Shown here: piece by piece, positions 1 to 9,431 of the stretch | Layout: every line of letters begins with the position of its first letter | How positions within the stretch are numbered: position 1 is the first letter of the stretch | Origin: Chromatiales bacterium | GTDB lineage: Bacteria; Pseudomonadota; Gammaproteobacteria; Steroidobacterales; BM003 | Direction: 5' to 3' | Assembly: GCA_002868855.1 (NCBI GenBank) | Contig: PKUM01000295.1 | Coordinates: 1 to 47,411, forward strand | DNA: 47,411 nucleotides | Translations under genes and position numbers: made by a program | The notes under the pieces: generated by a model | The model's input: the letters and a program-made list of their open reading frames with translations, nothing else | Databases searched by the model: none | Told to the model about the DNA's origin: nothing

Positions 1-711
1 ATGATCCCGAACTGCGCGGCCACGCGGCATGCGCATTTCACGCTCGACGGTTCCGGGCCGGCAACGCTCGAGCCGCCGCGCATCGAAGACTGGCCGGAGA
101 TTACCTGGTCGGCGGCTGAGGGTGCCCGCCGGGTCAATCTCGACGACCTGAGCCGGGACGAAATCGCGACGTGGAAGGCGGGCGAACGGCTGTTGCTGAG
201 CGGCAAGCTACTGACCGGGCGCGACGCCGCGCACAAGCGGATCGCGGATCTTCTTGGCCGCGGTGAGGCGCTTCCCGACGGAGTCGATTTTACCAACAGG
301 GTCATCTATTACGTTGGGCCGGTCGACCCGGTGCGCGACGAAGTGGTCGGTCCGGCCGGGCCTACGACCGCGACCCGGATGGACAAATTTACCAGAATGA
401 TGCTCGAGCAGACCGGCTTGATCGGGATGGTCGGCAAAGCTGAGCGCGGGCCCGTTGCCATCGATGCGATACGCGACAACAGGGCTGCCTACCTGATGGC
501 GGTTGGCGGAGCCGCATACCTGGTTTCGAAAGCGATACGCGCCTCGCGCATCGTTGCATTCGAGGAACTCGGCATGGAGGCGATACACGAGTTCGAAGTC
601 GCGGATATGCCGGTCACGGTCGCGGTGGATGCGACCGGGACATCGGTACACCAAACCGGCCCGCAACATTGGCAGGGCCGGATCGGCAAGATTCCGGTGG
701 TTAGCGCCTGA
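1..711 (+). CDS. Class I fumarate hydratase, C-terminal (beta) part; probably truncated by window start
   Basis: Translation carries fumarase/tartrate dehydratase beta-type motifs (LLLSGKLLTGRDAAHKRI, IYYVGPVDP, GPTTATRMDKF, GMVGKAERGP); coding from base 1. Confidence 0.85.
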   Translation: MIPNCAATRHAHFTLDGSGPATLEPPRIEDWPEITWSAAEGARRVNLDDLSRDEIATWKAGERLLLSGKLLTGRDAAHKRIADLLGRGEALPDGVDFTNRVIYYVGPVDPVRDEVVGPAGPTTATRMDKFTRMMLEQTGLIGMVGKAERGPVAIDAIRDNRAAYLMAVGGAAYLVSKAIRASRIVAFEELGMEAIHEFEVADMPVTVAVDATGTSVHQTGPQHWQGRIGKIPVVSA

Positions 712-740
712 ATCGAATCCGGCGCGATTACAAGCGTCGC

Positions 741-1577
741 TTAGTAAACGCTCGGAATAAAATATCGCTCCGCCAGCGACGCCTGGTCGTCATACTCGCC
801 TTTCTTCGAGCGCGGCGGCAGTTTGACTTTCTTGTGCGAAATGTCCTCGTGCGGAATCTTGCTCAACAGGTGGTGGATACAGTTGAGACGGGCTCGCCTT
901 TTGTCGTCCGAGCGAATCAGGTACCACGGTGCATAGGGCATGTCGGTCGCGGCCAGCATTTTGTCGCGGGCGCGTGAGTACGCGTACCAGCGGGCGCGCG
1001 CTTCGAGATCCATCGGGCTCAGTTTCCACTGCCGCAGAGGATCATTGATGCGGCGTTTGAACCGTCGTTCCTGTTCCTCGTTGCTGACCTCGAGCCAGTA
1101 CTTCAGCAGGATGATGCCGGCATCGGTGATCATCTTTTCGAACACCGGCGTGGTTTCGAGGAAACGGTCGGTCTGCTCCTGCGTGCAAAATCCCATCACC
1201 GGCTCGACCCCGGCGCGGTTGTACCAGCTGCGGTCGAACAGCACGACTTCGCCGCCGGCCGGAAACTGTTCGATATAGCGTTGGCCGTAGAGCTGGGTTT
1301 TTTGCCGTTCGGTCGGCGCCGGTAACGCTACGATCCGAAAAACGCGCGGGCTGACTTTCTCGGTAATCGCGCGAATCGTGCCGCCCTTGCCTGCCGCGTC
1401 ACGGCCCTCGAATACGATCGCAACTTTGAGTTTTTCCTGCTTGACCCAATCCTGCAGGTCACACAGACTTACCTGCAGTTTTCGCAGTTGCGCCATGTAC
1501 TCCTTCCGCCCGAGGCTTTCGTCTCTGTTTTTCTTGCTATCGTTTTTTTTGCGTTTTCCGTCGTTTTTTTTGCTCAC
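741..1577 (-). CDS. ppk2: Polyphosphate kinase 2 (PPK2) family protein
   Basis: Walker A-like FEGRDAAGKGGTIRAITE, LFDRSWYNRAGVEPVMGFC, RRINDPLRQWKLSPMDLEAR are PPK2 hallmarks; Lys-rich N-terminus. Confidence 0.92.
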   Translation of the reverse strand: MSKKNDGKRKKNDSKKNRDESLGRKEYMAQLRKLQVSLCDLQDWVKQEKLKVAIVFEGRDAAGKGGTIRAITEKVSPRVFRIVALPAPTERQKTQLYGQRYIEQFPAGGEVVLFDRSWYNRAGVEPVMGFCTQEQTDRFLETTPVFEKMITDAGIILLKYWLEVSNEEQERRFKRRINDPLRQWKLSPMDLEARARWYAYSRARDKMLAATDMPYAPWYLIRSDDKRRARLNCIHHLLSKIPHEDISHKKVKLPPRSKKGEYDDQASLAERYFIPSVY

Positions 1578-1725
1578 CGCGGGTATCTCCTTTTGGGCCG
1601 GGAAAGCTCGCGTCGCGGACGTGCCGGCAAGCCGCCTGATTCTGGATCGACTGGACTGGAATTAGTTCAGTTTGCGGTAACACTGTGCGATAAAGATCAC
1701 TTCTTGGTGAGAGGCTACACCTTTG

Positions 1726-3105
1726 ATGACCACGGAATCCAGTTTCGTCCGGGTGCTCGGACGCCGCGACGTCCTGACGTTGGCGTTTGGCGCGATGATC
1801 GGCTGGAGCTGGATCGTGTTGACCGCCGAATGGATCGGTCGCGCCGGGTGGCTCGGCGCTGCCGGCGCATTCGTCATTGGCGGCGTGGCGATGATTTTTA
1901 TCGGTCTGACTTATGCCGAACTTGCTGCCGCGATGCCCGAGGCCGGCGGCGAGCACGTCTACTCTCTGCGGGCACTGGGTCCGGTGTGGTCTTATGTCTG
2001 TACCTGGGCACTGTTGCTTGCCTATGTATCGGTGGCGGCATTCGAGGCGGTTGCGTTGCCCACAGCACTTTCATACCTGGCGCCCGGTATCAGGCAGTTT
2101 CCGCTCTGGACCATAGGCGGGTGGCAGGTCTACGCGACTGAAATTGCAATCGGCGTCGCCGCGGCATTCTGCATAACGCTGATCAATCTGCTAGGGGTCC
2201 GGCTCGCAGCTGTCGTGCAGGCGGCGGTAACCGTGGTCATTCTCCTGGCCGGTGTATTGCTTGCAACCGGGGCGTTTTTTTCGCCGTTGCAATCGGTCGA
2301 ACTTCCCGGGTTCGTGGACGGCGCGACCGGAATGCTTGGAGTGCTGGTGATGGTGCCGATGATGTTCGTCGGTTTCGACGTCATTCCGCAATCGGCCGGC
2401 GAGATCGATCTGCCGTCGCGGATGATCGGGGTCCTGCTGATTGCCGCGGTGTTGATGGCAATTGCCTGGTATGTTCTGGTGATCGGCGCCGTTGCATTCA
2501 CGCTCGACAGTGACAGCCTTTCGCGCTCGTCGCTGGCTACCGCCGACGCCGGTGCATCGGGCTGGGGTAGCCCGGTGGCCGGGAAAGTCGTGGTGCTCGC
2601 CGGTGTCGCGGGTATATTGTCGAGCTGGAATGCATTTGTCGTCGGTGGCAGCCGGGTCCTGTATGCACTGGCGCACTCAGGAATGTTGCCGCCGCTGTTC
2701 GCGCGGTTACATCAACGGCACCGCACGCCTTACGCGGCGGTGCTCCTGATTGGAGTACTTGCAGCTATTGCACCGTTTTTCGGCCGAACCACGATGGTCT
2801 GGTTTGTCGATGCCGGCAGTTTCGCGGTCGTAATTGCTTATTTATTCGTTGCCGTTTCGTTTCTGGTTTTGCGCCGCCGCGAACCCGACATGCCACGCCC
2901 ATATCGTGTGCGTGGCGGGACGGTGGTCGGTACGACTGCCGTAGCGCTTTGCATATTGCTTGCGCTGTTGTATTTGCCGTGGAGCCCGGTCGCGTTGGTC
3001 TGGCCCTATGAATGGGCCATGGTCCTGGGGTGGGCGGCGCTGGGGGGGCTGCTTTTTGCGTCGCGCAATTGGTGGTCGCGCGATGGTTCAGCCTCCTCGC
3101 TATAG
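1726..3105 (+). CDS. APC-superfamily amino acid permease
   Basis: ~12 hydrophobic segments; FGAMIGWSWIV, EAGGEHVYSLRALGP motif; ORF track starts at TTG 1723, adjacent ATG 1726. Confidence 0.85.
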   Translation: MTTESSFVRVLGRRDVLTLAFGAMIGWSWIVLTAEWIGRAGWLGAAGAFVIGGVAMIFIGLTYAELAAAMPEAGGEHVYSLRALGPVWSYVCTWALLLAYVSVAAFEAVALPTALSYLAPGIRQFPLWTIGGWQVYATEIAIGVAAAFCITLINLLGVRLAAVVQAAVTVVILLAGVLLATGAFFSPLQSVELPGFVDGATGMLGVLVMVPMMFVGFDVIPQSAGEIDLPSRMIGVLLIAAVLMAIAWYVLVIGAVAFTLDSDSLSRSSLATADAGASGWGSPVAGKVVVLAGVAGILSSWNAFVVGGSRVLYALAHSGMLPPLFARLHQRHRTPYAAVLLIGVLAAIAPFFGRTTMVWFVDAGSFAVVIAYLFVAVSFLVLRRREPDMPRPYRVRGGTVVGTTAVALCILLALLYLPWSPVALVWPYEWAMVLGWAALGGLLFASRNWWSRDGSASSL

Positions 3106-3194
3106 CGCCGGTCGCGTTGCTTGCGACTCCAGCTGCGCAGTTTCGGTTTTGACGGGTCAATCGGCGGATCGTGGTTCCGGTTTCGCGGCGCGCC

Positions 3195-4166
3195 TCAGGC
3201 GTTTGGCTGGTTTTGCATGATCCGCCGAAGTTGGCGCTCGGCCGCCGCATTTTTCTTTTGCGCCTCACTGTCACAGCGGAGCGCGATCCGGGTGAAAGCC
3301 TCGGCGGCGGGTGACGGGGTGCGGCCGGCGAGGCGGATGATCCCGTAGTTGGATTTCAGGAACGGCAGATCCAGCGCCAATACCGCAAGGTCGCCTCGCT
3401 GGACGCTGGGCAGGACATGGACCGGCATTGCGATGCCAATGGCATCGCTGGCGGCAACGATGTCCATTACCAAACCCATGGTATCTACCCGCACCGTTGG
3501 AACGACCAGGTCGTCGCCGTGCGGACCGGATTCGCGCCTGGCGGGAAGCATGCGCATTCTTCCTGGCAGTACCGTCGATACCAGCGGGAAATTGCGAATG
3601 TCCTGCAGCGTCAGCGCTTCGGCGTGGAGCACCGGGTGACTGTTGCGGCAAATCAGCACGGCACGGTGCTTCTCACACGGCTGCACCTCGAATCTTTGGT
3701 CGTCCGCGATACCGGATAATTCGGCGACGGACAGATCCAGCTGGCGGTCGAGTACCTGCTGGCGCAGGCTGAGCCACCCACCGACCCTGACATCAACTTC
3801 CAGCATCGGATGGCGCGCCAGCAATTCGCCTACGGAATGGCCAACCGAAATGGCAGCCGGGTACGGACCGGCCCCGATTGAAATCTGGCCAAGCTCGACG
3901 CCCTTCAGCAATTTCAGATCGCGCTGTAGCTCCAGGGCCGATGCGGCCAGCGCCGCGCCGCGATCGAGAAGTAGTTGCCCGGCCGCCGTGATCGAAACAC
4001 CCGCGCGCGAACGGTCGAAAATCCTCGCGCCGATCTCTTGTTCCAGTGATTGGATACTGCGGGTAATAGTCGGTTGGCTGATCTTGAGAGCCTCCGCGGC
4101 ACGCGAGAATGAGCGGTTCTCGGCCACCGCAAGAGCGTATTCGATTTTGCGTAGATTGAATGGCAT
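3195..4166 (-). CDS. LysR-family transcriptional regulator
   Basis: N-terminal HTH: LRKIEYALAVAENRSFSRAAEALKISQPTITRSIQSLEQEIGARIFDRSRAG. Confidence 0.93.
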   Translation of the reverse strand: MPFNLRKIEYALAVAENRSFSRAAEALKISQPTITRSIQSLEQEIGARIFDRSRAGVSITAAGQLLLDRGAALAASALELQRDLKLLKGVELGQISIGAGPYPAAISVGHSVGELLARHPMLEVDVRVGGWLSLRQQVLDRQLDLSVAELSGIADDQRFEVQPCEKHRAVLICRNSHPVLHAEALTLQDIRNFPLVSTVLPGRMRMLPARRESGPHGDDLVVPTVRVDTMGLVMDIVAASDAIGIAMPVHVLPSVQRGDLAVLALDLPFLKSNYGIIRLAGRTPSPAAEAFTRIALRCDSEAQKKNAAAERQLRRIMQNQPNA

Positions 4167-4684
4167 GCAGAAATCGTATCAAAATGGCTATATATTTGCA
4201 TTTGACGAATGATTATGCAGAGCGATAGAGTTGCGCGAAATCGCGATTGGGTACGTCCCGATCCGTAATTATGATTTCGCTAGGGATTGCGCCCGGGACA
4301 AGGATGTCCATCTTCTCTGATGGACGGGCCTTCCGGCACGAAAAATTTAGTACTGCTGCCGTTGCGAATCTGTGCGCTGTCAGCGCGCGAATTATGTCCA
4401 ACGGAGGAAACGTCGAGACCGATTCGGCGCATGGCGCGGCAGTAGAGAATAAGTGAGCGAAGCGGTGGCGACACCGCATGCATGGGAGAGGCAGCGCCAG
4501 CCGCAGCAGTTTCCGCGGCGCAAAAAGCTTGGGACCACGCATGACCTGTTCGGCAACTGCACTTTCAGGGCCGCTCGGGATTGGCGTTGGCGGAGCCAAC
4601 GCCGACTACGCGCAATCCGTTGTTTTTTTTAGGACGCATCCGGTCAGCCGAACGGTAGTTTTGGTCGAGGGAAGGAGTTTGATA

Positions 4685-6238
4685 GTGAGAAAAAAATTCA
4701 TCGTATTTCTGGGGCTGGCCGCATATTTGCTGGCTGCGCCCTGGGCAGTTGCCCAGGACAAGCCAAACATTCTCGTCATCTGGGGCGACGATGTCGGCCA
4801 GTCGAATATCAGCGCGTATACGCGCGGTCTGGTCGGATACAAGACGCCGAATATCGATCGTATTGCCAACGAGGGCATGCTGTTCACCGATTACTACGGG
4901 GAGCAAAGCTGTACCGCCGGCCGCTCGTCTTTCATTATGGGTCAGTCGGTTTTCCGCACCGGGCTGTCGAAGGTGGGTTTGCCCGGCGCCAAGGAAGGCA
5001 TGATGGAAGAAGACCCGACCATCGCGGGTCTACTTAAAGCCGAAGGCTACGCGACGGGGCAGTTCGGCAAGAACCACCTTGGCGATCGCGACGAGCATTT
5101 GCCGACCAACCACGGGTTTGATGAGTTCTACGGCAATCTTTACCACCTCAACGCAGAGGAAGAACCGGAAAACGAGGATTATCCGCGCGACATGGTGCTG
5201 CCGGACGGATCGACCTTTCTCGAGAAATTCGGTCCCCGTGGCGTGATTCACAGTTTCGCCGATGGCCGTATCGAGGACACCGGGCCGCTGACCAAAAAAC
5301 GCATGGAGACGGTGGATGACGATACCTCCGATCGCGCCATCCGCTTCATGGAGCAGGCGCACGCCGACGGCAAGCCGTTTTTCATTTGGTGGAGCGGTAC
5401 GCGCATGCACTTCCGCACCCACGTCAAAGAGGAGTTGCGCGGCATCTCCGGGCAGGATGAATATGCCGACGGCATGGTGGAACACGATATGCACATCGGC
5501 AAGTTCCTCGAGGCGCTGGATCGCCTGGGTATTGCCGACAACACGATAGTGTTTTATTCGACCGATAACGGCCCGCATTACAACACCTGGCCGGACGCTG
5601 CGGCCACGCCGTTCCGCGGTGAGAAAAACACCAACTGGGAAGGCGGCTGGCGCGTGCCCGCGGCGGTACGTTGGCCCGGCAAGATCAAGGCCGGGTCGGT
5701 CTCGAACGAGGTCACGCACCACATGGACTGGCTGCCGACATTCATGGCCGCGGCCGGCAATCCCGACATCAAGGAACAGCTGCTGAAGGGTAACGTGCGA
5801 GCCATCGGCCGCAAGTACAAGGTGCATCTTGACGGCTACAACATGCTCCCGTTCCTGACCGGAGAAGTCGAAGAGGGCCCGCGCAAGGAGATCTTCTATT
5901 TCTCCGATGACGGCGATCTGACCGCGCTCCGTTATGGTTCCTGGAAAATTATTTTCATGGTGCAGAAGTCGCCCGGCACGCTGAACGTCTGGCAGGAGCC
6001 GTTCGTGCCGATGCGAGTGCCTTATATCTACAACCTTCGCCGCGATCCATACGAGCGTGCGACGATCACGTCCAACAGCTACTACGACTGGATGATCGAT
6101 CGCGTCTATTTGCTGGTTCCGGCGCAGGTTTATGTCGGGCAGTTTCTTGAGACCTTCAAGGATTTCCCGCCGCGACAGAAGGCGGCGAGCTTCAGTCTCG
6201 ACAAGGTGATGGATGCGCTAAGCCCAGGGGGCGGATAG
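4685..6238 (+). CDS. Secreted arylsulfatase-type sulfatase
   Basis: Signal peptide (VRKKFIVFLGLAAYLLAAPWAVAQ), KPNILVIWGDDVG, CTAGR matching the CxAxR formylglycine motif, GKNHLGD; GTG start 4685 preceded by GGAAGGAG, in frame with the longer ORF from 4478. Confidence 0.88.
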   Translation: MRKKFIVFLGLAAYLLAAPWAVAQDKPNILVIWGDDVGQSNISAYTRGLVGYKTPNIDRIANEGMLFTDYYGEQSCTAGRSSFIMGQSVFRTGLSKVGLPGAKEGMMEEDPTIAGLLKAEGYATGQFGKNHLGDRDEHLPTNHGFDEFYGNLYHLNAEEEPENEDYPRDMVLPDGSTFLEKFGPRGVIHSFADGRIEDTGPLTKKRMETVDDDTSDRAIRFMEQAHADGKPFFIWWSGTRMHFRTHVKEELRGISGQDEYADGMVEHDMHIGKFLEALDRLGIADNTIVFYSTDNGPHYNTWPDAAATPFRGEKNTNWEGGWRVPAAVRWPGKIKAGSVSNEVTHHMDWLPTFMAAAGNPDIKEQLLKGNVRAIGRKYKVHLDGYNMLPFLTGEVEEGPRKEIFYFSDDGDLTALRYGSWKIIFMVQKSPGTLNVWQEPFVPMRVPYIYNLRRDPYERATITSNSYYDWMIDRVYLLVPAQVYVGQFLETFKDFPPRQKAASFSLDKVMDALSPGGG

Positions 6239-6260
6239 CCTTAATCTGACTGGCAGGTCC

Positions 6261-6288
6261 GGGTCCGGGGGCGTTGGCTCCCGGACCC
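6261..6288 (+). terminator. Strong hairpin downstream of the sulfatase, probable terminator
   Basis: GGGTCCGGGGGC-GTTG-GCTCCCGGACCC: 12-bp stem (one G.U) with 4-nt loop, followed by a T-rich stretch (GCTTTGCTCTCTTT). Confidence 0.7.
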
Positions 6289-6535
6289 GCTTTGCTCTCT
6301 TTACGATCGCGGGATCGCGTTACTATCGGCCGGGTGCCACGTCGCAATAGAAAATCTGGTTTTTCACTCAGGTCTGAATTGTCGCGGCACTCTCCCATCC
6401 GCTGTGGTGGCGGCTGCGGATTGCCATAGCGGCTGAATCGATGATTGATTGGGCGTGATCAGGCATCACGCCGGCAGGAGTCGTTAGTACCGGCCTTGTC
6501 GCAGTCCGCATGATGCTTGGTCCGCGGTCGTTGTA

Positions 6536-8641
6536 GTGGGTTTTCCAGTGATGCAAAACCGTTTGTCGGAGTGGGCGAACATTGCCGGGGCAATCACGGT
6601 CCTCCCGAATTTTTCCGCTCGTGCCGGCCGGCGATTTTTCGTGGTCGCTGTTCTCGCAGGATTTTTATCGCCGGCGCTCGCTCAGCACTCGCCCTCTGCC
6701 GCATGGCAATCGACAGGTTGCGACAGTTTCGGTATTTCCGAAGCGCCCGAATCCGTGAAATGCGGGTTCGTTGAAGTGCCATTGCGTCATGCCAGGCCAC
6801 ACGGACCTTCCATCTCTCTCGCCACCGTTGTCATTCCGGCGCAAACCTCGCAAGCCGAGCCGGATCCGCTCTTTATCGCGCAGGGCGGGCCCGGTGGTTC
6901 CACGATAGATACCTTTGCCGACGTGCTGATCAATCAGCCAGGTTACCGGCCTGTTCTCAATCGCGATCTCGTGCTGTGGGACCAGCGCGGAACGTTGCAC
7001 TCGAAACCGGCGCTGTTGTGTCCCGAGATTGCGGCAGCCGATCTTCAGGCGGTGCAGGCGAATGCCGTTGAATTGAGTGAAGCGCAACAGATGCGGCCGT
7101 ATATTGAATGCGGGCACAGGCTGGCCACCGAAGCGGGCGATTTGTCTGCGTTCAACACCGTTGAGAATGCCAACGATGTAGCCGCAGTTGCAGCGGCGCT
7201 TGGTTACGCTTCGATAAATTTCTACGGCGTGTCTTACGGCACGGAACTGGGCCAGTACCTGATGCGCCAGCATCCGGAGCTGGTCCGCGGCGTCATCCTG
7301 GACGCGGTCGTTCCGACCAGCTTCAATCTATTGACTGATGTGCCGTTCGTGCAGCAACGAATTGGTGAGAAATATTTCGGCGGTTGCGCCGCCGATCCCG
7401 AGTGTGCGGCGGCTTTCCCCGATTTGGGCAGCCGTTTCCTGGCGCTGCTCGACCGGCTTGATGCGGCGCCGGTCCGGGTGGAGGTGCGCAATCCCGATGC
7501 AGCGGACGGGACGGCTTACGCGGTCGATCTCGACGGCGGGTTGCTCGCAGATGCGTTATACCAGGCGCTCTATATGCAGGAAATGCACAGTCTTATTCCC
7601 TACCTTGTCGATCGTGCGGACAAGGGGGATTACCAGTTTGTTGCGTCGGTCTTGCTGCCCTTGATGCTGTTTGACGACACGATGGCGATTGGAATGTACG
7701 TGGCCGTGGTTTGCGCGGAACACGGAGATACCGATTCGAGCGATTTGTCCTATGCGGGTTTGGCGCGGCGCCTCGAGGAATCCGGCAAGGAATCCGCCGC
7801 GGCGATGCTCGAAATTTGTCGCGCCTGGGATATCGAGCCCCTCGATAATTCGGTGCATGAACCGGTCGTAAGCGACATCCCGGCGTTGTTGCTATCGGGC
7901 GAATTCGACCCGATTACTCCGCCGTCGTTTGCGGCGGAAGTCGGCGCATCTCTGGCCCGGGACTACCAGGTTAATTTTCCGAGTGGCAGTCATGGCCAGG
8001 CGTTCGGCGATACCTGCGCGGACGGCCTCATTCAGCGTTTTCTCGACAGTCCCGATACCTGGCCACCCGGCAGTTGCGCCCAGGCCAATCCGGGCGACTA
8101 TCTACTGCCCGGAGATATTCTTGTCGTCCCGGCTCTGCAGGGCTTTGTCTCCAGTGCGAATGACGCGGGGCTCGCACGGGTAGCACGGCTGTCGCTGTCG
8201 ATGTTGGCGGGTTTGCTTCTGCTGGCCTCGGCAATTCCCGCGTATGCGATCGGCGGCTTGTGGGTTCGAATGCGAGGGCGGGTCGTGCAGCACGGTGGCG
8301 GCGCCGGGGCGCTCCTGTCGGTCTGCGCACCGTGGCTCGTTTGTGGCGCCGCGCTGCTGCTGGGTATTTTTGTCTATCAGTTCGCACAGGCGTTGGCGGA
8401 GTCATACAACTCGGAACCGGCACTGTTGTATCTGGGCGCCATTCGCAGTGAATACGGACACATTTTCACCTATGCTTTCGCGGCTTTAGTGCTGCTCGCG
8501 GTCGTCATCGTAACCGCGGTGACGTTGTGGACGGGAGAGCGTCGCAGCCGGGCGGGACGGGTCTATTTCACGGCACTTGCGCTGGCGGCGATCATCGTGG
8601 TGTATAGCCTTTGGCGTCTTGGCATGCTGGTGTTGCCTTGA
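6536..8641 (+). CDS. Alpha/beta hydrolase (TAP/prolyl-aminopeptidase-like) with C-terminal transmembrane domain
   Basis: FIAQGGPGGS, WDQRGT, GVSYGTELGQ nucleophile elbow, LLSGEFDPITPP, PSGSHGQ; then about four hydrophobic segments. Start GTG 6536 or ATG 6551. Confidence 0.8.
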   Translation: MGFPVMQNRLSEWANIAGAITVLPNFSARAGRRFFVVAVLAGFLSPALAQHSPSAAWQSTGCDSFGISEAPESVKCGFVEVPLRHARPHGPSISLATVVIPAQTSQAEPDPLFIAQGGPGGSTIDTFADVLINQPGYRPVLNRDLVLWDQRGTLHSKPALLCPEIAAADLQAVQANAVELSEAQQMRPYIECGHRLATEAGDLSAFNTVENANDVAAVAAALGYASINFYGVSYGTELGQYLMRQHPELVRGVILDAVVPTSFNLLTDVPFVQQRIGEKYFGGCAADPECAAAFPDLGSRFLALLDRLDAAPVRVEVRNPDAADGTAYAVDLDGGLLADALYQALYMQEMHSLIPYLVDRADKGDYQFVASVLLPLMLFDDTMAIGMYVAVVCAEHGDTDSSDLSYAGLARRLEESGKESAAAMLEICRAWDIEPLDNSVHEPVVSDIPALLLSGEFDPITPPSFAAEVGASLARDYQVNFPSGSHGQAFGDTCADGLIQRFLDSPDTWPPGSCAQANPGDYLLPGDILVVPALQGFVSSANDAGLARVARLSLSMLAGLLLLASAIPAYAIGGLWVRMRGRVVQHGGGAGALLSVCAPWLVCGAALLLGIFVYQFAQALAESYNSEPALLYLGAIRSEYGHIFTYAFAALVLLAVVIVTAVTLWTGERRSRAGRVYFTALALAAIIVVYSLWRLGMLVLP

Positions 8642-8771
8642 ATGTTCGAGAAATTCGCCGTCGCGACAGGGCGTCGGCATCTGGGTACGGGTGGCGGGGT
8701 AAATCCGCGGTTTCACTCGGTGAGTGACTGGCAATTTTGCAGTCAAGTGGTTAAGTGAAGGAGATTTTGGC

Positions 8772-9278
8772 ATGGCAACGAAAACGGATTTTTCTGCGCA
8801 GGAGTGGGCCACGTTGAGAGACGCTGCGCATCTGACTGCGCTGGCAGTGACCGCGTCGGGTTCCAGCGGCATTTTTGGCACGATCAAGGAGGGCGTATCG
8901 ATCAGTGCGGCATTGATGGAGGGCATGCAGGCCGACAACGAACTGTTGCGCGAGTTGTGTGCCAAAGAAGAACTCGAGAGCGTCCGTGCTGCGCTGAAAG
9001 GGCGGCTGGAGGAAGTCAAGGGCAAGAAACCGGATGAAGCGAAAGCAGCCATTGCTGCTATGGCGCTGACGGACGTGACCCAGGCCCTGACGCTGCTCAA
9101 ATCCAAGGGTGCGAGTGGAGACCTTGGCGCCTATTCGGCTTTTGTACGCGGCATGGGTCAGAAGGTGGCCGAGGCGGCCAAGGAGGGAGGTTTTCTTGGA
9201 TTCGGCGGTGAGCGAATCAGCGAACCGGAGCGTGACCTGCTGGCTCGGCTCGATTCGACGATTTCCGCGGCGGCCTGA
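8772..9278 (+). CDS. Conserved-looking hypothetical protein, mostly helical
   Basis: ATG at 8772 preceded by GAAGGAG; ORF followed by a clear terminator; no recognised domain. Confidence 0.65.
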   Translation: MATKTDFSAQEWATLRDAAHLTALAVTASGSSGIFGTIKEGVSISAALMEGMQADNELLRELCAKEELESVRAALKGRLEEVKGKKPDEAKAAIAAMALTDVTQALTLLKSKGASGDLGAYSAFVRGMGQKVAEAAKEGGFLGFGGERISEPERDLLARLDSTISAAA

Positions 9279-9325
9279 TTCGCCGCCAGCTCGTGCTGGC
9301 ATTTTTGGCAATTCCGGTCCACTGG

Positions 9326-9353
9326 AAAGGGGTCTCTCAGAGGCCCCTTTTTT
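9326..9353 (+). terminator. Rho-independent terminator
   Basis: AAAGGGGTCTCTCAGAGGCCCCTTTTTT: GC-rich stem followed by T6. Confidence 0.88.
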
Positions 9354-9431
9354 GTGGCCCGACTGCGCCGGCGGTGGCGCGATTGCGTCGAACGGCATTG
9401 CGTGGCAGCTTGGGGGTGGGAGGTATTGACG

